Below are positions 54,431-64,000 of a DNA stretch of 64,000 nucleotides, piece by piece. The translations under genes were made by a program, and so were the position numbers. The stretch's first letter is position 1. The number at the start of each line of letters is the position of its first letter. The notes beneath the pieces are model-generated. The model saw nothing but the letters and a program-made list of their open reading frames with translations. It was not told the DNA's origin and made no database searches. Location of the stretch: positions 806,001 to 870,000 of the forward strand of contig JAECYW010000016.1 of NCBI GenBank assembly GCA_023014335.1. Direction: 5' to 3'. This DNA is from Galerina marginata (taxonomy: Eukaryota > Basidiomycota > Agaricomycetes > Agaricales > Galerinaceae).

Positions 54431-55069
54431 TTGAACGCTGACCTGTCAAGTTCACTCAAACCACAATTGTCTACTTTAATGCTGTCTTCAACCGTCTATA
54501 ACTGCCCAACTTCAACATACCATGGATCATCCCCCACACCTGGAGAGCACAATAATGGAGCTCCATTTTGTGAATCATTAGGTTCATATGATGTATGTTA
54601 TTTATTGGGCCCTTTTTCAGTCCCTCATTTTTTTCAGCTTATGTCAAGCCCCGTGTACCGAGGACCATTGACTGTGGAAGATTATGAACATTGGTTCACA
54701 GCCAAATACAATAAATACCCATGCGGGCTTCCACCGGAGATGGTCAAGGTACATTGAACCACTGTGTTCTAAAATATATTCATCAAAGTTATATTTGTAC
54801 AGGTCATATCTTCAAAAGTGGACTGGAGTACTACCGTCACTCCCAATCCCATATCCATGTCTGAAAAATCAAACAAGAGAGGAAAGCATCCAGTCAGGCT
54901 TTCTAAATTGGATTGGCTCAAGGCAGATCTTCGTTTTAAACTCAAGTCAAACAAATCCAAAAAAATGAGCCAGAAGATTGAAAGCCGACTTGGTTTGTCA
55001 TCACGTCTGTTGGCCTGTAAAATGGCAAAGAAATTGGAACTTAAGCTCATGAATCTTGAGGATATTTGA
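54431..55069 (+). other. Possible small gene or gene fragment, unknown
   Basis: Open pieces at 54431-54757 (including SPVYRGPLTVEDYEHWFTAK) and 54818-55069 (SMSEKSNKRGKHPVRLSKLD..., very Lys-rich) could be joined by an intron near 54750-54800 (donor GTACAT, acceptor TGTACAG). No domain recognised. It might be a remnant or a small basic protein upstream of the Plavaka transposase. Confidence 0.35.
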
Positions 55070-55340
55070 TCTCATCTTCAGAAGCAGCATTGTTATTGGA
55101 AGGGAATAGCGTCAAAGATCTGAGGCCATTTCCAGGTGTCTATCCTAGGATGAATCTAGGTGCGTTTTTAACATGAGAACTTTCTCTTTATGTCACCGGC
55201 TAATTCTGTCTTTCTGCATCTTCCAGCTTACTACTCTTTATTTGCTATTGTTTCGTGTCTGTCGATTGACTGACACATCCTGTTCATATACGCTTTTGCC
55301 AATACTACCCTTTCTTTTATTGACCTATCCTCTGGTGCAA

Positions 55341-58300
55341 ATGCCAAATTATCCTTGTGAAGCAAAATGTGGTCGATACTTTACCAGTATCAAGTCAATG
55401 AATTCGCATCTGACAACGGCAAGGTCTTGCTCCTGGTATGGCAAGGGGAAGTTGAGGGATTTAGGAGTCTTTGACGATGAGCTCTTACTATATTTGCCCC
55501 CTTACGCTCAAGAAGATGATGACCAGACAAGTGAAGACGAGGGAGATTACGACCCAGAGCAAGATCCAAATATGGATATCGACTTTGGACCATATGAGGA
55601 CGACTTTGATTTCCTTCCCCAGGAACCCAAGGAGCCAGAGGACAGCATAACTGGACCTGGTCCTCAGACAGCAGCAAATCAGATCCTTCAAGATGCAGCC
55701 AACCAGCGCAATTCTCTTTTGGACAACAATGAAGATGAACGAGTTACAATAATTGATGAGAAAGCTGGCATAATTTTACGACATGAAGAGCCTCCGAAAT
55801 ATATCCCAGTTCAAGTTGACCAGGATGGCAATACTTTAATGGATGATGCTGGTGCACCCAATCTCTTTGCCCCATTCGCTTCTGAACTAGACTGGAGAGT
55901 AGCTCAGTGGGCGGTGAAGGATGGGCCCGGCCACAATGCCTTTAATCAACTTCTGGAAATCCCTGGGGTACGCACTCCTTATTTATTCTTAAGAAACCTT
56001 TCTAACATTATTTTAGGTGGTCGAAAACCTTGGACTTTCCTACTACAATATCCGAGGGCTTCACCAGAAGCTAGACGCAATGCCTGAGAAAGCTGGCAAA
56101 TGGAAGACTCAAAATATTGTTTTCAAAGATAAGCCAGAGCAATCTTTTACACTTCGATATCGAGATCCTCTGGAGGCTGTCAAGAGTCTTTGGAGGGACC
56201 CTCAGCTTTCTCCAGAAATGGTCTTTGCCGGTCGCAAAGTCTTTTCAGATAACACGTTGGAGACTCGCATTTTTTCTGAAATGTGGACAGCAAAGTGGTG
56301 GCATGTGCTTCAGGTGGATATTCTATTCTACTCATCCCATTCCACTTCCTTAATTGAAATATCACCAGCATTTACTACCAGGAGGTGCAACTCTCGCTCC
56401 AATCATTATCGCAACCGATAAGACACAACTTACTCAATTTTCTGGCAACAAGGCTGCTTATCCTGTTTACCTCACCATTAGAAATATTCCAAAAGCTACT
56501 CGAAGAAAACCTTCCAAACATGCCTGTATTCTTATTGCCTACCTCTCAGTTCAAAAGATAGACCGCTCAAGAATAAACAACCAAGAGCACTGCTCACTTG
56601 TCCAGCGTCTGTTCCACGAATCAATGCGAATTGTCCTGGAACCTCTTATTTCAGCTGGTACCAGCGGTGTTGAAATGACTAGTTCTGATGGTGCGGTTCG
56701 TCGTGTTCATCCAATTCTCACCTGCTATGTTGCCGACTACCCTGAGCAATGCCTTGTCGCTTGCACAAAATATGGTACATGTCCTAAATGCAAGGCCTCC
56801 GCAAAAGACCTTCAGAACCCAACACCAGCTCCAAATCAGACAGAAAGCTGGACCAATTCGATTATCCAGGAAGCCAAAGATCAAGCCAATCTTTCTCCTC
56901 GAAAATTCCATGCGTACTGCATGTCTCACGATGTTGCTGGTAGTGTTTACAAGCCATTTTGGGATGGATTTCCACTCTGCGATAGCCATCGTTCAATTAC
57001 ACCTGATGTTTTACATCAACTCTACCAAGGTGTGTTCAAGCACCTGGTCAGTTGGTGTCAGAGAATCCTCTCACCGCAGGAATTGGACCGTCGCATACAA
57101 GCCCTTCCACCAGCCTATGGTCTTCGACCGTTCAAAAATGGTATTTTTGCCTTGTCTCAAATATCCGGCACGGAGCGCAAGAACATGGCGAAAATTCTCC
57201 TTGGCTGTCTTGTTGGTTGTATGCCTTCACAGGGAATTGCAGCCGTCACTGCCCTGCTGGATTTCATCTATATTGCTCAGTATCCTGCCCACAATTCTGT
57301 CACACTTGGCTATCTGAGAGATACACTGAATCGATTCCATCAAAACCGCCAATACTTCATCACAACCGGTGTTCGTGACGACTTCAATATTCCTAAATTC
57401 CATTCTCTCCTCCATTACATTGAATCCATTGAACTTTTTGGAACGACTGACAACTATAACACAGAAATGTTTGAACGACTTCACATCGACTTTGCCAAAC
57501 ATGGATGGAGGGCCTCTAATCAACGCGACGAATTCCCTCAAATGATTCGGTGGCTCTCCCGACAAGAAAAGATTGTCAGTTTCGAATGTCACCAGAAAAC
57601 TCAACCTCAAACCCTGGCACCTGACACCGTCTTGACTGGATTGTTGGTCAAGAAAAAGCCACCAATCTCAATTGCGAAACACCCTAATTTTCCAAATCGA
57701 CAACTTTCGCTGATAGAAGACAAGCATCATGCACCAGATTTTACGCATTATCTTAAAGTATTCCTAAACGCATTTACAACCCGCCCAATTCAGCCTCAAT
57801 ATCTTGAACAAAGTGTTCTTCCTTTTTCACATGTAAATGTCTACAACATGTTCCGATTTCATCCTGAAGGCATCCACGACGACGAAGAGGAGAAAGATAT
57901 TGTCAAAGCCCTTCCTTGGTCAACCCAGAATCCTCGTGGACATTTTGACACTGTTGTTGCTATCACAGATGAGACGGCAGAGTCGACAGGTATGACTGGT
58001 GAGCAAAATAATCAGTTGATATTGTGTATGCAATGATTTATCTAACAAATTATAGGTACAAGAGTCGGACGCGTTTGAGTTATTTTTACTCTTCCAGAAA
58101 AGGTTCAAACACATTTAGGAACTCGACCAGCACCCAGAAACTGGCCTAAAGAACCATTGGTCTATATTGAATGGTATTCTAAATTGGAGAAAGCCGCCAA
58201 CGTCAAACATGGGATGATGTATCGTATAAAGAAAGTCTCCCGGACCACTTCCACCAATCCGACAAGAGTACAAGGCGCAATCCTTCCATTATCACATATT

Positions 58301-58438
58301 TGCCAGAGCTGCATGTTATTTCCCGTCTTTCCAGCAGACGTTCCTCTTAATTGGACCCCACAAAATGTTCTAGATCAGGCTACACATTTCTTAATTAACA
58401 ATTGGCACAGTAAATACAATTATCAAACAATCTGGTAG
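55341..58438 (+). pseudogene. Plavaka-type transposase, nearly intact, one in-frame stop
   Basis: Exons: 55341-55967, 56017-56313, 56369-57989, 58056-58438, with GT-AG introns and about 975 codons. The N-terminus has a C2H2-like finger (YPCEAKCGRYFTSIKSMNSH...). An acidic linker follows, then the Plavaka core: WRVAQWAVKDGPGHNAFNQL, LGLSYYNIRGLHQKLDAMP, DKTQLTQFSGNKAAYPVYLT, HPILTCYVADYPEQCLVACT, RSITPDVLHQLYQGVFKHLV, NIPKFHSLLHYIESIELFG and TEMFERLHIDFAKHGWRASN. Plavaka is a fungal CACTA/EnSpm-related superfamily. The only lesion seen is TGA at 58076-58078 where the family has Arg (GTRVGRV-stop-VIFTLPEK), 121 codons before the end. A CGA-to-TGA change explains it. The catalytic region is complete, so this is a very recently inactivated copy or a truncated active form. 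Confidence 0.85.
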
Positions 58439-58439
58439 A

Positions 58440-59600
58440 GTGTGCCTGTACGTAGCGTATACAATTACAAAGTTTCTTGGAAGCACTTCAGAATACTTCT
58501 AAAGATGTCCAGAGACTCAAACCCACTCCCAAAGACCTAAAGACAGCTGGGGACACCCAGGGAGTCTCCATGGCGCTTTGAGAGAATATTGCTGACCTGA
58601 AAGATATCAAAGACTGCAAAGAGTCCCAATGCTGCTTCAAAGCAGCAGACTTACCCAGGTTGGCCCAGGGCCAAAGGTCTTTTTCCTGATGCTAAGCTAC
58701 ATAAAGTCCATACCAACTGTCTATATGCGTTGGGGTTGTATGAAACGTAGCCTAGGTTGCTTTGTCAGTCATAATTAACGAAAATCTGACTGCAGGGTAG
58801 CTGCTCAAATGATGAGTGGACATGACACTCACTTTTTGTAGGAAAAGTGCAGTGAACACTCATTTTTCCGTGAGTAAATCTTGAGTGACGGAAACACTCA
58901 TTTTCGGAGATTTTAAAATAGTGCTCAAAACACTCATTTTGCAGGCACTCATCTTGAGTGTAGAAACACTTGTTTGACACAACATGAGTGCCAAGTCCAC
59001 TGATTATAAGTGCTTTTACTACCCACAGTGGTTCTGTTCATCAGGAAAAACCCTTTGGCCCTAGGTAATTTTAAAAGACTCCTAGGATGCCCCAGGAGCT
59101 GTAGGGCACTTAGAGTACCCATACCTTTAAAAAGACTCACAGGGGTCAGTGTTATAATTACAAAACTCTCAGGGCAACATAGGATAGCCTAAAACAGTCC
59201 TGTGGTGTCCCAGGAAAACCCAACGGTTGTCCTGGGTTGTTTATCATTTACAACCAGGATATCCCAAGGGAAAACAACTTTTAGTTAAAGTCTCTTAGGA
59301 TTAAGTGAAAAGATAAATATACTTAGGCTTACTAGATATACGTAAACTCAAAGTCTAGCTCTAGGAGTGACATAGGTTTTCCATATATTAGAATTGGCTC
59401 TTAGGCTGTCTTTGAAACACTTGGGAAGGCATAGGTATAATCATAGTATTCAAGAATTAACACGATAGAATAGTCATGGCTATATACAAAGTACAGGGGT
59501 AGTAAAGCGATTGGTGAGTGACTGGGAAACTGGAAAAATATGAGCGACAACTTTATGCAAACAATGATTAGTCCTCCCGCAGGCCAGCGTTTCATACCAC
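58440..59600. other. 3' flank of the Plavaka gene with subterminal-type repeats
   Basis: After the stop there is about 1.1 kb without a gene. From about 58815 to 58995 the word CACTCA(C/T)TTT and its inverse AAA(A/G)TGAGTG-like forms recur five to seven times, in arrays typical of CACTA-like subterminal repeats (see separate entry). 58490-58720 and 59040-59240 contain loosely repeated AGAC and CCCAGG words. No ORF is supported. Confidence 0.5.
58815..58995. repeat. Array of CACTCATTTT-type subterminal repeats
   Basis: Copies are seen near 58829 (CACTCACTTT), 58857 (CACTCATTTT), 58881 (inverse, TGAGTG), 58895 (CACTCATTTTC), 58930 (CACTCATTTTG), 58946 (CACTCATCTTGAGTG, a small palindrome) and 58983 (inverse). 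Such arrays are where CACTA/Plavaka transposases bind, and they mark the 3' subterminal region of the element encoding 55341-58438. The outer terminus was not identified. Confidence 0.65.
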
Positions 59601-61583
59601 TCAAGCAGCAGCGCTCTCATTCTCAGCAGCGGGCCCAGCAACGGTTCCAGCATTTCTACCACTCCCAGAAGCTGCAGTGGCTAATGCCTGCTGATCAAGA
59701 GCCGCAAAGTTGACACCTTGAAAGTCATCGTCAACGTCTCCTGCATCAATAACAAGACTAGTTTGCCCCCTAGGAATGATGTTAGCCATATAAAGCAATA
59801 TTGACAAAGAATTATCCAAACATGATTTTATCAAACATTTGTCGCTCCAGAAGATCAACGTAGTTTGGGGCTTCAGATTTAAGCTTTTTCCAGCACTTTA
59901 AGTGGTGCTCATAGCTAATTAATAAAGATTCAGATAAAAGTTGAAAGATTATCAAATAAACTACTCACCGAGCAGAACAGTTGTCATCACTAAAGTTAAT
60001 AGAGATAGCCGTTCCAGATGACCAACGTTTTAGACTGTTTTCAACCTGACAATAAGGGAATCAGATAACTGATAATGGACATAACAGATGGTACAGACAG
60101 AAGCCGCAACCAGAGAGATTGTTTCTCCCTGGATTCTTTTCTCCTGGATCATGACGCGCATGGCCGCTTGATCAAGTTTTCCTTTACTGAACCACGTAGA
60201 CCGTATAACATCAGCAAATATTGCGTTTGCGAAGGGAAGAAGTTGGTCAAATGTTTGTTCCTAGAAGTAAATATTAGCTAGAGTAAAATATGTTCGAGAA
60301 GGAATCATCAAATAGAACCCTACATCCATGTCGATGCCTCCAAATTTGAAGCGCCCATTGGCCAACAACCATTTGACCTTAGCATCAATCTCAGTCTTGT
60401 CATATGAGCCCGGTATCTGGTAATGCCCTCCAATCAAAGCAAAGGTTTTGGACGCCAAAGTATTCGTTAGTCCACCACGACCATATCCACCCTGACAAAA
60501 ACTCAGTATAGAAAAAATAGTACAGAAGACACTCACGAATGTCACAAGATCCTCCAAAACCTTTGCATTATCCGGTTTGGTAGCTCGGCGCAATGTTTTC
60601 ATTAGCGTACCAGTAGAATCGGTGGCGGCGGCTTGCTTGATGAGGTTGAGGTGGAAGGTGGCCCGCTCTTCAGGCGCCTTTGGAAGGAAGGCGTCTCCAA
60701 AAGCTGCACGCTCACGGAAAAAGTTCTTGCTCTTAAGCGCCAATTCCTTAGTTCGAGGAGTAAAGTCTGTTTGACAGACTTTAGCGCTTGACCTTTCACT
60801 TCCAGACTTGGCGCTAGACCCCTTCTGACGCCTGGAACGTTTTGGGAGTGGCGTAACTGGCCTCGCAATGATCTGATAATAATAATAATCAGTGAAATAA
60901 AACTAGAATAAAGGAAAGAAATAAAATATCAAACCCCGTTTGTGAACATGTCATTTCCCTCCGCAACACCACCTGAAACTTCTTCTTCGTCCTCCTCAAT
61001 ATCCTGACTATTATTCTCTTCCTCTTCCTCGCTGTTGCGTTGGAGTCCATCTTCTTCTTCAATATCAGGCCCTAGCCCTTGGTCATCTTCAATCTGAGTG
61101 TTGTCGCCATGAGTATCCTTATGGGTTCCAATAGCAGGGCCTAGACTATTTGCAAAGTCCATCTCCTCCTCGTCCAGTACGGGGCTAGTTACAAGCCGAG
61201 AGCGTTTTCGGGATGAAGACTTCAACTTCAATTTAGCATTAGAATCAGAATCGGAATCGGAATCGGAAGTGTCTTGATCCAATTCATCCGCATTCCTTTT
61301 ACGGATATCTGGACAGATTCTGTCAATTCAAAAGGGGTTATGAATGAAGAAGTATCATACCCTCGTCGGCTTGTTGTCTTGCAGCCTTTTCGCTCTGGTT
61401 AGAACGTTCAACTAGCTCTTGTAGCAGTAGAGTCTCAGCAGGGGATAAAGGCTTTTTAGTATGAGCAGCAGAGACGGAGGCTTTGGAAGAAGATGCGGCA
61501 GATCTGCCTTTTGACTTGGCTCCTTTGTCTTTGGAAGAAGCTTTGGGGACTTGGCTGGTTACTGAGCTTCTAGTTTGTGCCAT
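59601..61583 (-). CDS. DUF6532-type multi-exon gene, function unknown
   Basis: Start ATG at 61583 (MAQTRSSVTSQVPKASSKDK). Exons follow down the minus strand: to about 61361; about 61310-60935, with Ser/Asp repeats, an NLS-like SSRKRSRL and a long Glu/Asp tract; about 60871-60540, with FTPRTKELALKSKNFFRERA and HLNLIKQAAATDSTGTLMKT; about 60490-60330, with GHYQIPGSYDKTEIDAKVKW and RFKFGGIDMD; then two or three short exons including TVENSLKRWSSGTAISINFS (about 60050-60010). The last ends with ENESAAA and the stop at 59601. The FTPRT...FRERA...FGGID pattern is that of the agaricomycete DUF6532 domain, a repeatedly expanded domain of unknown function. No stop was seen inside the exons. It is tandem with the oxygenase gene upstream on the same strand. 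Confidence 0.7.
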
Positions 61584-61739
61584 TCTGTAGCTGAGAAGCA
61601 AGTTGAAAAGCAAGTTGAAAAGCAAGTAGTAGTTAAGTTATGAGTTAAAGGACAAACGCCACGTCAAAACTCTTTTTCTCATCACCATTTTTTTTTCCCA
61701 CAGTTTGATACTCTTCGACAACCAATGTATTCTTCTATA

Positions 61740-64000
61740 CTAACGATCTTTCATAAAATAGATATTGTCCTCCCAACCATTTCTATCCATAAGCCACTTA
61801 ATCGCTGACCGATCGGTATGAAAAACAAGAGAAGCGCGCTTCCCTTTGTAGTGAAGATTATAATGACTTATCTTTAACGATGGGAAGAGAGAAAAATCAC
61901 CGTTTCTACCTGCCACCGCAATACCCAACTCATGATAGACCGTGTCTCCTCCTTCACAATCAGAAGCTACCAAGACCCCACATATATCCCAGTCGTTCCA
62001 ATCACGGTGGACAGTAGTAGCAACGTTGAGATTGACAACGAGACTCCCAAAAGGAGCCATAGGTGATATTTCGTTATCCGGAAGATGGTCAATATATTTT
62101 TGTAGTTTCATAGCTTTTTCAGGAAGATATCTTTCTATCTGAAATGACAATTCAGTAAAAATTTGAATAGAAAAGAATTAAAATTAGTTACGGCTTGTTT
62201 TTGCCAGTCGAACACTTCTTTAAATAGACATTGAAGAGCATTATAACTTTCGTTATTGTCAATCAACTCCTTGGAAGCCCGTGGAATATAAGACCGAGGA
62301 TTAGGCAATCTCTTGGCTCCCATTCTTTGGAGCTGAGAGGGTTCGATATCTCCTGGGGCTTTCTCTCCCTGATATTTCCAACTTTAATTGACCACAAAAT
62401 GATTTACAAATAATGAAAAACGAACCTGGGTAGAGAAACGGTTGTAAAAGGTAAAATGGAGGCAGTCAAAAAGATGAAGGAGACCTTCTTCTGAAGTATC
62501 GATGTCCTTAAAGTGATCAGGCCAAAGAATTTGAAGATTTGATACTAAGTTCTTTCGTAAATCCTGGGGCATTGTCGGAATAAGAAGAAGTAGCAGATCT
62601 CCATGTTTGTCGTTGATCCTTAGAACTTTACTGAACAAAGGATTCATAACAAGATTGACAATCAAATTATGAAGAAATAACGTACTTCTCCAATATTGAA
62701 GGATTAATACGAACAAATATGTCCTGAGATTCTCTTTTCCCAGTCTTGAGGAGATTCTTTACCTGCGGTTCAAGTTGCGTAAGAAATGAAGTCACTTATC
62801 AGATATAAAACAATGCAGAGCTTACTAAAGCTTCAAACTCTTCTAAACTTTGCGCGATGGGAGCATTCTTTACTTTTCTTCGCTCATTGTCCGTGAATTC
62901 CACTATCTCCAGGCGGTTGCCTTTAGGACCAACAAATTTAAGGTTTTCCTTGAGTTCAGGATCAAAATTGGTTTCTATGATGTGCAATTCCGGCAAGGGA
63001 AGGGGTGAACCAGCATTGACTTTCTCCCAATAGGCTGATTTCAACCTCAAGGGTATTTCAATGGAGGAGTCTGAGTCATAGTCAGTGCACGGTGATGGCG
63101 GACGTGAGTTTTCTGTCCTCCTTTCCAAGGGAATCCCAGATGGCCCGGAAAGCAATGTTCTACTTAGAATATGAAGGGGAAAAGCGTCTCCAAGTCCATT
63201 ATCTGGCCCTAAGCAGGCTGCCCAGGTGAGTGCGTTTCTTTCTGAAGAAATAGAGCTAATCGCAGATTAGCCAAAGACCCCAATGTTGCAAGACACGGAA
63301 CATACAGTTTTCTCAACGTCCGTAAAAAGAAAGTGCTGGCCTCAAGATTAGAGAAAAGAATCCGTTGTGGAAGTTTGTAAGCCTGAATAAGGGCAGGACA
63401 AAACAAAGAGGCCGAGGATAAAGGCCATCTTTTTCGCAAGACATCGATTCCTGGAATAACATTTTCAATTACAAGCTTTCCAAGAGGATGATCTAGAATT
63501 AACAAGGATGACTTTAATATCAAAGGTCCCAGAAAGAAGGACAAACCTGGACTTGGGTCGAGAAGAATTGCACAAACGGAGTCAATATCGGTTTCCGAAG
63601 TCCGAAAAAGCGCTGTCTTTTCTGAGGCTACAGCAGCCAGTAGGAGAAAATAAATAGAACCTGTTCTTTATCAGCAAGCAACCTCAATTTCTATGAAGGT
63701 TAAACTTACCAGCCTCCGCAAGCTTTGCGAAAGTTGTTCCTCCTCTTCTCCAATTCATGTAGTGACGGGATAACCCCGTATGCCCCAAATGTTTGGCTAC
63801 AACATCCTTAGGTGTAAAGGACGGGTTCATAGTAAGAATGCTGTTTGATAAGTTAGAAACATTAATAACTGAAAAGAGTTCAACGTACTTTTTGAATTTC
63901 GCTTCAAATTGGATGAAGTTAATCATGGACACAAAACTAATTCCATACTCAAGACTTTCTGAACGGCGGCACCGTTCAGCAAGAGCAGCCAGCGAGTCAT
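61740..64000 (-). CDS. TET/JBP-like 2-oxoglutarate/Fe(II) dioxygenase gene (5' end beyond the right edge)
   Basis: The minus-strand gene enters at 64000 already open (SLAALAERCRRSESLEYGIS). Splice-compatible exons include 64000-63889, 63840-about 63720 (NPSFTPKDVVAKHLGHTGLS), about 63660-63550, 63155-about 62830, about 62640-62410 (DKHGDLLLLLIPTMPQDLRK) and about 62370-62190 (RLPNPRSYIPRASKELIDNN). The last is about 62138-61740. It carries a dioxygenase fold: PFGSLVVNLNVATTVHRDWN with the H-x-D iron motif (HRD at 62001-62009), EGGDTVYHELGIAV, and SHYNLHYKGKRASLVFHTDR with the distal His (about 61863) and a 2-oxoglutarate-binding Arg about ten residues later. Fungal TET/JBP relatives oxidise methylated cytosine in DNA and are known to be expanded with KDZ transposons. 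Substrate here is inference. No stop was seen in the exons. Confidence 0.68.

Noticed and set aside
1..64000. CRISPR array, rRNA, tRNA, prokaryotic operon signals
   Set aside because: No regular repeat-spacer array, no recognisable rRNA or tRNA folds found by eye, and gene structure is intron-rich eukaryotic.

Overview
The window looks like a repeat-dense, accessory stretch of an agaricomycete (mushroom-forming basidiomycete) genome. The grounds are many short GT-AG introns of about 50-70 bp, a KDZ transposase with a cysteine cluster, a Plavaka transposase, a DUF6532-type gene, a PD-(D/E)XK plus kinase gene of the type expanded in mushrooms, and Ty3/gypsy gag of fungal type. No rRNA, tRNA or CRISPR array was seen. 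Assignments come from reading motifs and exon structure; no database search was run.

Left third (1-17050): a minus-strand Ty3/gypsy element (LTR/PBS about 16486-17050, Gag N-half 16414-14430, Gag C-half plus zinc knuckle plus start of protease 1420-1) is cut in two by a 12,995-bp DNA transposon at 1428-14422. That transposon has about 522-bp terminal inverted repeats, an exact 7-bp target duplication (CATTGAA), an apparently intact 8-exon KDZ transposase (9436-13188, about 1,128 aa) and three putative cargo genes.

Middle (17050-47400): four further elements carry the same asymmetric ends as the KDZ element (one end CACCT, the other CAGCC) and 7-8 bp target duplications, but show no recognisable transposase. 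B (21480-36995) has been entered by A1 (24510-30168) and by C (31471-36395). B without its guests (4,918 bp) matches C (4,925 bp). A2 (39116-47399) is a second, inverted copy of A1 that split a GATA-factor pseudogene and was itself entered by two small TIR elements (39347-41043 and 43223-44235). Each large element is organised as two inverted, diverged arms. Each arm has an AT-rich terminal repeat with paired TATA-like boxes, a GC-rich interior with CAG/CTG clusters and many short hairpins whose stems differ in sequence, and short splice-bearing ORFs pointing outward. The likely reading is an autonomous KDZ element with a swarm of non-autonomous fold-back relatives moved by it. Orphan arm-like modules also lie at about 17.6-19.8 kb and 51.5-53.6 kb.

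Right third (47400-64000): debris of host-type genes (two-finger GATA factor with a DUF1752 region, ribonucleotide reductase large subunit, a PD-(D/E)XK/kinase gene split by about 2 kb), then a Plavaka transposase with one in-frame stop (55341-58438), a minus-strand DUF6532-type gene (59601-61583), and a minus-strand multi-exon gene with a TET/JBP-like 2-oxoglutarate/Fe(II) dioxygenase domain that runs off the right edge (61740-64000). Several pseudogene stops sit where CGA codons are expected, a pattern compatible with deamination of methylated CpG.
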